This document shows, piece by piece, positions 26,948 through 37,446 of a stretch of 64,000 nt of DNA (positions within the stretch are counted from its first letter, which is position 1; each line of letters opens with the position of its first letter). This stretch comes from Candidatus Zhuqueibacterota bacterium (GTDB taxonomy: Bacteria; Zhuqueibacterota; Zhuqueibacteria; Zhuqueibacterales; Zhuqueibacteraceae), in assembly GCA_022616415.1 (NCBI GenBank), contig JAKEEU010000235.1:1-64000 (forward strand), in the 5' to 3' direction. The translations under genes and the position numbers were made by a program. Below the pieces are notes generated by a model, which worked only from the letters and a program-made list of their open reading frames with translations, made no database searches and was not told where the DNA came from.

Positions 26948-28315
26948 TCAAACATTGACCTGCGGCAATTCCTTCAGAGCCATCTCGACCTCTTCGGTTG
27001 GATACTCGAAATCCGGCAGCTTCTTGGCGAAATAATCGTCGTAGGCTTGCATGTCGAAATAGCCGTGGCCGCACAGATTGAACGCGATGACCTTTTTCTC
27101 GCCGGTTTGTTTGCAGCGCAGCGCCTCGTCGATGGCGATGCGGACCGCGTGAGCCGGTTCCGGCGCCGGGATGATGCCTTCGGTTCGTGCAAATTGCACC
27201 GCCGCCTCGAAGACGGGATTTTGATGCACTGCCACCGCTTCGATCATCTTGCTGTCGTAAAGATAACAAACAATCGGCGCCATGCCGTGATAGCGCAACC
27301 CGCCGGCATGAATCGGCGCCGGAATGAACGAATGGCCGAGCGTGTACATTTTGACCAACGGTGTCATCATCGCCGTGTCGCCAAAATCGTAGACATATTT
27401 GCCTTTGGTCAAACTTGGCGCCGCCATCGGCTCCACCGCGATGAAGCGCGTCTTTTTGCCCTTCTTCAATTTCTCGCGCACGAACGGCGTGATGAAACCG
27501 GCAAAGCTCGAGCCGCCGCCGATGCAGCCGATCATCACATCCGGATACTCGCCGGCCATTTCGAATTGTTTCAAGCACTCTTCACCGATAACGGTTTGGT
27601 GCATCAACACGTGATTGAGCACCGAGCCGAGGGAGTATTTGAATTTCCCGCCGCTCGTGGCTGCGGCTTCAACCGCTTCGGAAATAGCGATGCCCAACGA
27701 GCCGGTTGAATTTGGATCCTTCGTGAGGATGCCTTTTCCGGCGTTCGTTCTCTCGCTCGGACTCGGCGTGACCTTCGCGCCGAACGATTCCATCATGCTG
27801 CGACGATACGGCTTCTGCTGGTAGGAAATCTTGACCATGTAAATGTCGCACGGCATGCCGAAAAAGTTGCAAGCCATCGCCATGGCCGAGCCCCATTGTC
27901 CGGCGCCGGTTTCCGTCGTCATGCCCTGCACGCCTTCTTGCTTATTGTAAAATGCTTGCGGCACCGCGGTGTTGGGCTTGTGCGAGCCGACCGGTGAGAC
28001 GCCTTCGTACTTGTAGTAAATGTGCGCCGGTGTATCGAGCGCCTTCTCGAGTTGGCGCGCGCGGATGAGCGGCGTCGGTCGCCACAGCCGATAAACGTCG
28101 CGCACCGGTTCCGGAATTTCGATGTACCGCTCTTGACTGACTTCCTGCATGATGAGCGCCATCGGAAACAACGGCGCGAGATCAGCCGGACCAATCGGCT
28201 GCATCGTGCCGGGATGAATAACCGGCGGCAACGGCTGCGGCAGATCGGCCTGGATGTTGTACCAAGCTTTGGGCAGATCGCCCTCGGTCAGCAAATATTT
28301 TTTCTGCTCGTTCAT
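26948..28315 (-). CDS. trpB: Tryptophan synthase beta chain, TrpB2 type
   Basis: 455 residues, longer than classical TrpB (about 400). The PLP lysine is Lys113 in GSHKPNTA, and TTETGAGQWG and CIGGGSSFAG (phosphate-binding loop) are conserved. The N-terminal extension (KAWYNIQADLPQPLPP) and the WRPTPLIRARQLEK block identify the TrpB2 branch, which converts indole and serine to tryptophan, usually without a dedicated TrpA. No trpA lies nearby. GGAGGTGCACA upstream of ATG 28315 fixes the start. A kynurenine monooxygenase gene is 2 kb away, so both synthesis and oxidation of tryptophan are represented. Confidence 0.93.
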   Translation of the reverse strand: MNEQKKYLLTEGDLPKAWYNIQADLPQPLPPVIHPGTMQPIGPADLAPLFPMALIMQEVSQERYIEIPEPVRDVYRLWRPTPLIRARQLEKALDTPAHIYYKYEGVSPVGSHKPNTAVPQAFYNKQEGVQGMTTETGAGQWGSAMAMACNFFGMPCDIYMVKISYQQKPYRRSMMESFGAKVTPSPSERTNAGKGILTKDPNSTGSLGIAISEAVEAAATSGGKFKYSLGSVLNHVLMHQTVIGEECLKQFEMAGEYPDVMIGCIGGGSSFAGFITPFVREKLKKGKKTRFIAVEPMAAPSLTKGKYVYDFGDTAMMTPLVKMYTLGHSFIPAPIHAGGLRYHGMAPIVCYLYDSKMIEAVAVHQNPVFEAAVQFARTEGIIPAPEPAHAVRIAIDEALRCKQTGEKKVIAFNLCGHGYFDMQAYDDYFAKKLPDFEYPTEEVEMALKELPQVNV

Positions 28316-28356
28316 TGTGCACCTCCGTGTGAAGGATAAGACGAAAAAACCAAACG

Positions 28357-28888
28357 TTATCTTTTTGATTCAACAGTAATCACGAACCACTGTGAAATCG
28401 CATCCCACACCGTTTGGAAATTCGGGAGCTCGGTAATCACGGTGTCCTTTAATTCCCCCAACCAACGCTGCTGATAGGCACTGAAAAGAGTCGGTGAAAA
28501 TAGCTCATCCAATTTGGGCGTTATCCTTTTGAAAACCATTTTCCGTGAGATTTTTGATCTCGATTCTGGTTTGCTCACGCGCAATTTGAAAGCCGCCCTG
28601 CTCTTCAAGAAATCGGAAGACGGGCTCAAGTGCTGCTTTGACTTCGTTTGTGATTGTAGCCGCGTCAAGATTTTTTCGAGCCGTGAAATCAAGATCGTGA
28701 GAAAAGCGATGATCGGTGAAATAAAATTTTCGCAATCCGCTGCCGCCTTTTACGGCAAAAAGGCTCGCGAAAAATTCATGGTGTGAAAGAGCATTTAGAA
28801 ACCAGCCAAGCAGATAATCCCTCTCCGCAAAATCGGGATTGACATGCAACTCACCGGCAATTCGCTTGAGTTGGCCACCTGAGATCAT
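28357..28888 (-). pseudogene. abiEii: Broken AbiEii-type nucleotidyltransferase toxin
   Basis: The first 127 codons from 28888 encode the AbiEii nucleotidyltransferase core: FFASLFAVKGGSGLRKFYFTDHRFSHDLDFT holds the GGSxLR and DLDF signature. The frame stops at 28505 after QIG. A different frame then carries a plausible C-terminal end (RITPKLDELFSPTLF to the stop at 28357), so a frameshift near 28520-28545 separates the halves. The joined product would still be about 100 residues short of a normal AbiEii, so an internal deletion is also likely. It overlaps the AbiEi antitoxin gene by 4 bp. Toxin activity is probably lost. Confidence 0.72.
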
Positions 28889-29700
28889 CGCACCAGCTCC
28901 TCGGTTAACTCCTTTTCAATGTCCATGTTGATCCGAATCCGCCATTCACTGCTTATACTGCCTTCCGACGAGCCGAGCGAATCCAGAATTCCGATATTGG
29001 TGTTCAACCTGGCTTGCCAGGCTTTCTTGCGTTCGTTGTCTAGCGCTCCCCAAAAGTCCAACAAAAATCCTGTTCGCTTGAGCAAGGTGTTATTGCGAAA
29101 CTTTTGCAGATAGGTGTCGAGTTTGTCGAGATCGAGGCGACCCTGCCGCGCTTGCGAGAACGCCTGTATCGCCTGATCAATCCCACCGGCATATTGCGGC
29201 TTTTCAAGACAATCCAAAATAGTCTTCTCGATATCCGAGATATTAACCTTGAGATTGTCACGCCAGATCGCGACGAAACCAAAAAATTTGTATGGCGTCA
29301 GCCGTACGAGTCTGAATTGGCGGCGAACCGCCGGCGATTGCGGCAGTTTCCGCTGCTTGAGCACCGCAATGGTTGTAACGGAGGGAATTTGCTCGGTCAA
29401 CTGCCAATAGGAAAGCGCCGAACGATAAGCGACATAGCATGGTGAAAATAACTTGTGGGCAAGCTTGAAAGAATCCTCAGCCCAGGTTTGTTGAATACCG
29501 GCTTCGAAAGGCACGATCATGTACGTAGAACGCCGCAAGCGCCGAATCCAACCCTTGTTCGCCAGCCTGCTGAGAAGTGACCATACCCTTTGCCTGTTGC
29601 CCGATTCAAGAGCTAACACGTCTTGCATGGAAAAAATATTTTTACCCATTGCGCTTAGTTGCGCTAGGATAAATGTTTCTTGTTTGGACAGTCCACTCAT
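28885..29700 (-). CDS. abiEi: AbiEi-type antitoxin / transcriptional repressor
   Basis: 271 residues. An N-terminal winged helix (SMQDVLALESGNRQRVWSLLSRLANKGWIRRLRRSTYMIVP) is followed by the AbiEi effector-neutralising domain (YVAYRSALSYWQLTEQIP, KVNISDIEKTILDCLEKPQYAGGIDQAIQAF). In type IV AbiE systems this protein represses its own promoter and counteracts AbiEii. The gene looks intact although the downstream toxin is broken. A promoter-like sequence and an inverted repeat lie just upstream. Confidence 0.87.
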   Translation of the reverse strand: MSGLSKQETFILAQLSAMGKNIFSMQDVLALESGNRQRVWSLLSRLANKGWIRRLRRSTYMIVPFEAGIQQTWAEDSFKLAHKLFSPCYVAYRSALSYWQLTEQIPSVTTIAVLKQRKLPQSPAVRRQFRLVRLTPYKFFGFVAIWRDNLKVNISDIEKTILDCLEKPQYAGGIDQAIQAFSQARQGRLDLDKLDTYLQKFRNNTLLKRTGFLLDFWGALDNERKKAWQARLNTNIGILDSLGSSEGSISSEWRIRINMDIEKELTEELVR

Positions 29701-29712
29701 ATTATTGTTCCA

Positions 29713-29768
29713 TTACTGACAATAAACAAAAGTAACGAATAAAATATATGAGAACGCTCAAAAGTCAA
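29713..29768 (-). promoter_or_regulatory. Candidate abiE promoter and operator
   Basis: On the minus strand TTGACT (29768-29763), a 16-bp spacer and TATTTT (29746-29741) resemble a sigma-70 promoter 40 bp before the abiEi start. Between it and the gene lies the inverted repeat TTACT-13-AGTAA (29713-29735), a possible AbiEi binding site. Confidence 0.4.
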
Positions 29769-29865
29769 GCTTTTTTAATTATCTCAACAATGTTAAGTTA
29801 AAGCGGCATATCCTTCGGAATAATATTGTTTTGAATCAATAGCGGAGTATCCAAATCAACAAAGA

Positions 29866-30435
29866 TTACGGCGCTTTGACTTCGACGATCATCTCAATTT
29901 CTACCGCCATGCCGTTTGGCAACGAAGCCATTCCGACTGCCGAGCGCGCGTGCTTGCCGCGCTCGCCGAATACCGAGACGATGAAATCGGAAAAACCGTT
30001 CATCACTTGCGGATGGTTTGTGAATGATTCACCCGCATTGACCATGCCAAGCACTTTGACGATTCGCGTCACCTGATTCAGGTCGCCGATCGCCGCCTTG
30101 AGCGACGCCAGCAAGTTGATGGCGGTTAACCGCGCGGCTTCCCGGCCTTGCTCGATGCTCAAATCCTGCCCGATTTTTCCTGCAATATAACTGCCATCGG
30201 TTTTTCTCGGCCCATGCCCGCTGAGAAAAACCAAATTTCCGCTTCTGACCGCGCGCACAAAATTCGCCGCCGGCGCGGGAGGAGTTTGTAGCTCTATTCC
30301 CAATTCCTTGAGCCGCTTTTCCGGATCTATGGCGGTTTCCTGCGATTGCGCTGCTCCGCTTCCGGCTGCAAACAGAAACATGCTCATCGCCAGCCGCCAA
30401 ACACAAAATCTTGATAACGCCATGAACGTTGACAT
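29866..30435 (-). CDS. Exported RidA/YjgF-family protein
   Basis: 189 residues. A signal peptide (to about residue 32, GSGAAQSQ) precedes a complete RidA fold: VFLSGHGPRKTDGSY, AARLTAINLLASLKAAIGDLNQVTRIVKVLGMV and the terminal block ARSAVGMASLPNGMAVEIEMIVEV. RidA proteins hydrolyse reactive imines and enamines; 2-aminomuconate deaminase of the kynurenine pathway belongs to this superfamily. AGGAGAACAAC before ATG 30435 and a 9-bp gap to the kmo stop show co-transcription with kynurenine monooxygenase. Export is odd for a RidA protein. Its substrate is unknown. Confidence 0.82.
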   Translation of the reverse strand: MSTFMALSRFCVWRLAMSMFLFAAGSGAAQSQETAIDPEKRLKELGIELQTPPAPAANFVRAVRSGNLVFLSGHGPRKTDGSYIAGKIGQDLSIEQGREAARLTAINLLASLKAAIGDLNQVTRIVKVLGMVNAGESFTNHPQVMNGFSDFIVSVFGERGKHARSAVGMASLPNGMAVEIEMIVEVKAP

Positions 30436-30444
30436 GTTGTTCTC

Positions 30445-31809
30445 CTAATGAATGCGCAAGTTAGTTAATTCTTTCTCGATCAGCCGTTCGGCCTTTGCCC
30501 AATCCAAATCTTCAATCCGCTCAATTGAATCGCACAATTCCGCCAAAATGCGATCTTGAATTTTACCGCGCGAGAGCGCCACGGAATAGGGCAGCCGGTG
30601 GAAAGTGACCATCGAGTATTTCGGCACAAAAACGGTGGGATACTTTTTCTCCAGCGCCTGCTCGACTTTTTTCCTGAAGAGAAATTTGGGATCGGCAACA
30701 CGGTCGCGCATCTCGATGAAATTTTCCACTGCCAGCTCGGCGATGGCATCGGTGTCAGCTTTGCGCATTTGCCCAAATTCCTGAAAAACCCTGCGCCAAT
30801 CCGCGCCATGCCGGTCGAGGCATTCGATCAAACAGGTGCAGCTTTCAAACGCGCAATTCACGCCTTGGCCGAAAAATGGAACAATGGCGTGCGCCGCATC
30901 GCCCAACAGCAACGCCTTGTCGTCAACGTGCCAGGGATCACATTTGATCGTGACCATCGAGCCGATGGGATTCGTGAAATAATTCTCCAGCAAGCCGGGC
31001 ATCAACAACACGACGTCGGGAAATTGCGTTTGGAAAAAGCGCATGATCTTCTCTTCGGTATCGAGGCTCGCAAAGCTCGGCTCGCCTTCGAATGGAAAGA
31101 AAAAAATGCAGGCAAAGCTGCCGTCGATGTTCGGCAAGGCAATGAGCATGTAAGTTTTGCGCGGCCAAATGTGCAGGGCGTTTTTTTCGATTTGATATTG
31201 GCCGTTCAGACCGGCGGGAATCGTCAGCTCTTTGTAGCCGTGCGCCAAATATTGTTGGGAAAAATTGAAGCGCCCCACTTTCAGCATGTCCATTCGAATC
31301 GCCGAAGCCGAACCGTCGGTGCCGATCACCAGTTCCGTTGGAAGCGTCCGCGCCTGTCCGGTAATCTCATGGCGCAACTCCACCTCGCCGGTTCTGAAGT
31401 CCATGCCGGTGCAGCGCTCGTTGAAATGGATTTTGACGTTCGGATATTTTTCCGCCTCGTTCATCAAGGCCATGCTCAACTCGTTGCGCAAAACCGCATA
31501 AATCACTTCGGTTTCGTCCTTGCCATACGGCTGAAACGTCAGCTCGCCGGTGACGGCGTGCATCATCCGGCCTTTCATCGGCACGGCGACCTTCATGATC
31601 GAATCCAGCACGCCGACTTCGCCCAGCGCGTGAATGCCGCGCGTGGAAATGGCGAGATTGATCGACCGTCCGGCGCCGATCTCAACCTGGCGCATATCCG
31701 GCCGGCGCTCGTAAATTTCAACATCGAAGCCGCGCTTGGCAAGATAAATCGACAACAGCGAGCCAGCCGGGCCGGCGCCGATGAGAGTAATTTTGTTTTT
31801 GCGTTCCAT
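30445..31809 (-). CDS. kmo: Kynurenine 3-monooxygenase
   Basis: 454 residues, the usual length of this FAD enzyme. Rossmann motif GAGPAGSL near residue 12, the KMO block GAGRSINLAISTRGIHAL, the second FAD motif KALLLGDAAHAIVPFFGQGVN-type near 300, and the family C-terminus are present. It hydroxylates kynurenine to 3-hydroxykynurenine with NADPH and oxygen. No kynureninase or 3-hydroxyanthranilate dioxygenase gene is in the window. The next gene, 9 bp downstream, is an exported RidA-family protein. Confidence 0.93.
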   Translation of the reverse strand: MERKNKITLIGAGPAGSLLSIYLAKRGFDVEIYERRPDMRQVEIGAGRSINLAISTRGIHALGEVGVLDSIMKVAVPMKGRMMHAVTGELTFQPYGKDETEVIYAVLRNELSMALMNEAEKYPNVKIHFNERCTGMDFRTGEVELRHEITGQARTLPTELVIGTDGSASAIRMDMLKVGRFNFSQQYLAHGYKELTIPAGLNGQYQIEKNALHIWPRKTYMLIALPNIDGSFACIFFFPFEGEPSFASLDTEEKIMRFFQTQFPDVVLLMPGLLENYFTNPIGSMVTIKCDPWHVDDKALLLGDAAHAIVPFFGQGVNCAFESCTCLIECLDRHGADWRRVFQEFGQMRKADTDAIAELAVENFIEMRDRVADPKFLFRKKVEQALEKKYPTVFVPKYSMVTFHRLPYSVALSRGKIQDRILAELCDSIERIEDLDWAKAERLIEKELTNLRIH

Positions 31810-31882
31810 GTGTTGAGCTAAGGATACAAAAACTGCGAGGGAAAGTCAAGATGAAATTCGTGAGAAAAGATAAAAACAAAAA

Positions 31883-31912
31883 CCCCCACTCCATATAAAA
31901 TGGAAGTGGGGG
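31883..31912 (-). terminator. Rho-independent terminator
   Basis: CCCCCACTCCAT pairs with ATGGAAGTGGGGG around a 5-nt loop. On the minus strand TTTTTGTTTTTATC follows. It ends the transcript of the two small minus-strand genes at 31991-32402. Confidence 0.85.
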
Positions 31913-31990
31913 CGTGCCGTCCATAACCCCGGTTAAGGTTTTAACCCAGGTCGAGGTGGAAGGGCTTTTGGGCAAACAAGATCGTCACTG

Positions 31991-32191
31991 CTAAAAAGTG
32001 TCATACCCGCCGGTGATAAACCAGAACAAGAGCAAAAGCACAATGGCCCAAAGGAACGAGCCAAAGAGCGATGTGGCCTGGTTCGGTGCAGGGTTGTCGA
32101 TCTCGTCTTGCTCTGGCTCGGATTTTTGTGGAATCGGCGCCGGCATCATGACATCATGGTACTGGGGTGTTTTGTTCATTGTATTTGACAC
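31991..32191 (-). CDS. Small single-pass membrane protein
   Basis: 66 residues with a proline- and acid-rich N-terminal half (PAPIPQKSEPEQDEIDNPAPN) and one C-terminal transmembrane helix (FGSFLWAIVLLLLFWFITG), so it is probably tail-anchored. The start overlaps the upstream gene by 38 bp; an internal ATG at 32179 is possible. A terminator follows 80 bp later, which supports a real transcription unit. Unrecognised function. Confidence 0.5.
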   Translation of the reverse strand: MSNTMNKTPQYHDVMMPAPIPQKSEPEQDEIDNPAPNQATSLFGSFLWAIVLLLLFWFITGGYDTF

Positions 32192-32402
32192 GTTTTTGCA
32201 GTATCTTGTATGACACGTTCAGTTTCGTTTGCAGCTCCGCGATGCGAGCATCAAGCTCATCCAACTCGTCGCTGATTTCCTGTTGTGGTGCTGATGCCGT
32301 CACGACTGATGATAGTGGTGATGGAGCAGGACGATAGCTTTCAGCATAAGCGATTAAAATGACGGAAAGCAGAAAGATGAGCAAAAATATCAAGCGTTTC
32401 AT
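32154..32402 (-). CDS. Small exported coiled-coil protein
   Basis: 82 residues from ATG 32402, fixed by GGAGGAATAACA. A signal peptide or N-terminal anchor (KRLIFLLIFLLSVILIAYA) is followed by a Pro/Ser-rich linker and a short coiled coil (ISDELDELDARIAELQTKLNVSYKILQKRVKY). Unrecognised family. It is co-transcribed with the small membrane protein downstream; both may form one envelope complex, which is inference from the overlap only. Confidence 0.55.
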   Translation of the reverse strand: MKRLIFLLIFLLSVILIAYAESYRPAPSPLSSVVTASAPQQEISDELDELDARIAELQTKLNVSYKILQKRVKYNEQNTPVP

Positions 32403-32750
32403 TGTTATTCCTCCATCGTGATTCAAAGTCACAAGTTTCTTGCCGCCGTTGCAACGTGCAGCGCAAGACAGTTATTGATCTTCATGCTTTGTCAAACAAA
32501 GTCAATGCCAAAATTCCAAGGAAATTTTAGTTGGTCGCGTCGAAATGATTTTTATTGACTTAGTTTTGCGGGATCGTTGTGACTTTTGGGAGAAGCGCGA
32601 CTCGCGAAAAGTCAATCAGGTAATTTTTACCGAATCAGCGCATCTTGTTAAGTAATTTCGCGCACGGAAAAACAATACGGCGCCTTTGCAAAGTACAACA
32701 AAAAGCGGCGAAATCCGTCTTAGCAATCAATAGTAAAGAAGAGACGCTAC
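32403..32750. other. Divergent intergenic region
   Basis: Spacer between the minus-strand small genes and plus-strand thg1. No gene is seen. TTATTGACTTAG near 32552 could hold a -35 box for thg1, but no convincing -10 follows. No Shine-Dalgarno precedes the thg1 ATG beyond AGAGACGCTAC. Confidence 0.4.
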
Positions 32751-33524
32751 ATGAAATTCGACGACCTCGACGCCAAAATGCGCGTCTTCGAAACGGCGCA
32801 CGATCATTGCGTGCTGCCGGAAATCCATATCGTCGCGCGGCTCGACGGGCGCGGCTTTACGCGGCTCACCAAAGAGGTGCATCATTTTGAAGCGCCCTTT
32901 GACGAGCGGTTTCGTGATTTGATGTTCGCCACCACCGAGCATCTGATGGACTGCGGCTTTCGGATGCTTTACGGCTACACGCAAAGCGATGAGATTTCCC
33001 TGCTCTTTCACCCGCAGGACGAATCGTTTCATCGCAAGCTGCGAAAGTTGAACTCGGTGCTGGCCGGCGAAGCCAGCGCCAAATTTTCGCTGCTGCTCGG
33101 CGCGATGGGGTGTTTTGATTGCCGCATTTCCCAACTTCCCACCATCGAGCTGGTGTGCGACTACTTCCGCTGGCGCAGCGAAGACGCGCATCGCAACGCG
33201 CTGAACGGGCATTGTTACTGGATGCTCCGCAAGCAGGGGAAAAATGAAAGCGCCGCCGCGAAGCTGCTGTTGGGCATGTCCGTCGCCGACAAAAACGAGC
33301 TGCTCTTCCAAAACGGCATCAACTTCAACGAGCTGCCGAACTGGCAAAAACGCGGCGCCGGTGTTTTCTGGGAGACCTATCAAAAGCCGGGAAAGAATCC
33401 CAAAACCGGAGAAGAGGTGATGGCAGAACGGCGGCGGTTGAAGCGCGAGCTTGAGTTGCCGATGAAGGATGAGTACAGCCGGTTTATCGGGGAATTGTTT
33501 TCGATAGCCTCGCAATCGCGCTAA
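32751..33524 (+). CDS. tRNA-His guanylyltransferase-like 3'-5' polymerase (Thg1/TLP)
   Basis: 257 residues, the family's length. The metal-binding residues are present: Asp32 in RLDGRGFT and Asp80-Glu81 in YTQSDEISLLF. The N-terminal part (MKFDDLDAKMRVFE) and LNGHCYWMLRKQG also fit. Thg1 adds G-1 to tRNA-His in eukaryotes; bacterial Thg1-like proteins repair 5'-truncated tRNAs by template-directed 3'-to-5' synthesis. Bacterial copies are scattered, so the gene was probably acquired by transfer at some time. It stands alone on the plus strand, with no tRNA gene adjacent. Confidence 0.9.
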   Translation: MKFDDLDAKMRVFETAHDHCVLPEIHIVARLDGRGFTRLTKEVHHFEAPFDERFRDLMFATTEHLMDCGFRMLYGYTQSDEISLLFHPQDESFHRKLRKLNSVLAGEASAKFSLLLGAMGCFDCRISQLPTIELVCDYFRWRSEDAHRNALNGHCYWMLRKQGKNESAAAKLLLGMSVADKNELLFQNGINFNELPNWQKRGAGVFWETYQKPGKNPKTGEEVMAERRRLKRELELPMKDEYSRFIGELFSIASQSR

Positions 33525-33646
33525 AATCCAATAGCGTAAGACTTTCTTCTTGAAATTTGATCCTTGATTTAGTCCTATAAATTGCGTATTTTGCTGATAA
33601 CCAAAAATCAATATGGCAAATGAAGCAGAATTTCAAGGAGGCTCCA

Positions 33647-33886
33647 ATGAACGTTGACGAAATTCGAAAAGTGGTTCGACAAAAACCATTCAAATTATTT
33701 ACATTTCACCTGGACAACGGACAAAAATATGTTATCCGGCATCCGGAAATTATTGTCAGCAATCAGTTGATCATGACAATTGATGATGACGGCAAAGCCG
33801 TTTTAATTGCACCCGAGGCGGTCACTTCGATTGAATTTATGGAAGCGGAAACGGTGTTGGCTGAGCCTGCAACCGACAGGCAGTAG
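33647..33886 (+). CDS. Small conserved hypothetical protein
   Basis: 79 residues from ATG 33647, fixed by GGAGGCTCCA. The pattern PFKLFTFHLDNGQKYVIRHPEIIVSNQLIMTIDDDGKAVLIAPEAVTSIEF is a recurring small beta-rich protein of unknown function in which a HPE motif follows a hydrophobic hairpin. No signal peptide. It lies alone between thg1 and glnN. Confidence 0.6.
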   Translation: MNVDEIRKVVRQKPFKLFTFHLDNGQKYVIRHPEIIVSNQLIMTIDDDGKAVLIAPEAVTSIEFMEAETVLAEPATDRQ

Positions 33887-34147
33887 TGTAGGTTTGCAAT
33901 GTGGCAAAAATGAGCACGGCGCTGCTACTATCGTTATTCTCGGGCGTTGTTTTTTTATGCACAAGTAGAATCTCATCAGAACATTTTATCTTCCCTACCC
34001 AATAGAGTAAATACACTTTATTGCTTTTGAATTAGAAAAAAACTAATTAAATGAACCCGCTTCAAATCGGCTGCGCCTGGAGAGTGGTTGATGGGTAATG
34101 GCATCCGGATTTGACGCACTCAATCAAAACTTTTTAGGAGGATCTCC

Positions 34148-36340
<2,193 letters not shown>

Positions 36341-36349
36341 GGATTAAAA

Positions 36350-36419
36350 CGTAAAGCGTAATACGTAATTCTGCAAAGCAACAAAAGAGAGGTTGCGCAT
36401 GACGCTTTAAGCATTAATA
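36350..36419. repeat. Palindromic degenerate word array after glnN
   Basis: Repeated words of the ACGTAAAGCGT / AATACGTAA type run into inverted words GCATGACGCTTTAAGC, giving an imperfect hairpin of about 70 bp directly before the glnN terminator. Confidence 0.55.
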
Positions 36420-36423
36420 ACGA

Positions 36424-36468
36424 AACGCCGCTTGCTCGTTGGTTGAGAACAAGCGGCGTTTTGCTTTT
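36424..36468 (+). terminator. glnN terminator
   Basis: AACGCCGCTTG and CAAGCGGCGTT form a perfect 11-bp stem followed by TTGCTTTT on the plus strand. Confidence 0.85.
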
Positions 36469-36576
36469 GGGGCTCAGAGACTTGAAAAACAATTGTTGTA
36501 ATCTTCAAAAAATATGTTATATTGAAGTTGAAAGAACGCTTGTAAACCGATATGGGCTGGTGCGATCGGGTAATGC

Positions 36577-37446
36577 ATGAAAACTGATTCTTTCTTTCAT
36601 CGCTTCTTCCGCGAATTTCTTGAGGCGTTTTTTACGTTGATCGGGGAAGAGGAGCAAAAAGCCAAGCACTATGAATTCACCTCGGTCGAGGTAAAAGAGC
36701 AGTCGTTTCGTTTCGATGGCGTCGTGCAGCCGGCCTCACGTGAGGATCGTCTTTATTTTTTTGAAGCGCAGTTCAAGCACGAAGATGATTTTTATCTGCG
36801 TTTCTTCGGAGAGGTGGCGGTTTTTCTGCGGCAAAAAAAGCCGGAAAATTTGTGGCGAGCGGTGGTTTTATTTCCGACGGAGGCGTTCGATCCCGGGATT
36901 CATCCGCATTATCAGGAATTTTTTGAAAGCGGCCGCATCTGCAGATTGTATCTAACCGGCATACCAGAAGAACGGCTCGAAAAATTCCCGTTGAATTTGC
37001 TGCGAATCATCATCGATTCCGATGAGAAGGTTTTAGCGAGCGCTGAAAAAATCATCCGGCAATTGCCGGAGCAGGTTCCCGACGCGCGAACGCAAGAAGT
37101 CATTGTCGATCTGCTCATCAATTTGTTATTGAGCAAGCTTCCCCAAATGTCGAGAAAGGAGATAGAAAAAATGTTCGAACCATTGCTTTCCGACGTAAAA
37201 AAATCCCGGTTTTACCAAGAGGTGGCCGAAGAGGTGGCACAAGAGCTGACGCCCAAGATTGCACAAGAGCTGACGCCCAAGATTGCACAAGAGCTGACGC
37301 CCAAGATTGCGCAAGAAAGTAAATACGAAATCGCCAAGGCCATGCTCAAAAAGAATTTCACCATTGAGTTGATTGCCGAGATTACTGGTCTCCCGCAGGA
37401 TGAGATTCGTGCATTAAGCCAGCAGATGACTGACGGCAAACAGTGA
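36577..37446 (+). CDS. Rpn-family (DUF2887-like) putative nuclease
   Basis: 289 residues. The N-terminus KTDSFFHRFFREFLEAFFTLIGE and the core SVEVKEQSFRFDGVVQPASREDRLYFFEAQFKHEDDFYLRFFGEVAVFL fit the DUF2887/PD-(D/E)xK group related to recombination-promoting nucleases: Asp in FDG, then Glu-x-Gln in FEAQF act as the catalytic set. The C-terminal tail carries three exact copies of AQELTPKI followed by a small helical end (IELIAEITGLPQDEIRALS). Members are often multi-copy; a second one lies at 41.8 kb. Function in recombination or as a mobile accessory gene is inferred. Confidence 0.72.
   Translation: MKTDSFFHRFFREFLEAFFTLIGEEEQKAKHYEFTSVEVKEQSFRFDGVVQPASREDRLYFFEAQFKHEDDFYLRFFGEVAVFLRQKKPENLWRAVVLFPTEAFDPGIHPHYQEFFESGRICRLYLTGIPEERLEKFPLNLLRIIIDSDEKVLASAEKIIRQLPEQVPDARTQEVIVDLLINLLLSKLPQMSRKEIEKMFEPLLSDVKKSRFYQEVAEEVAQELTPKIAQELTPKIAQELTPKIAQESKYEIAKAMLKKNFTIELIAEITGLPQDEIRALSQQMTDGKQ
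37237..37308 (+). repeat. Three perfect 24-bp tandem repeats in frame
   Basis: GCACAAGAGCTGACGCCC plus AAGATT is repeated exactly three times and encodes AQELTPKI each time. Perfect identity at DNA level indicates recent expansion, and 24-bp steps keep the frame. Confidence 0.95.

Noticed and set aside
29258..29440. Other-frame ORFs inside abiEi, kmo, glnN and similar genes
   Set aside because: They overlap well-recognised genes, lack ribosome-binding sites, and reflect GC-biased third positions.
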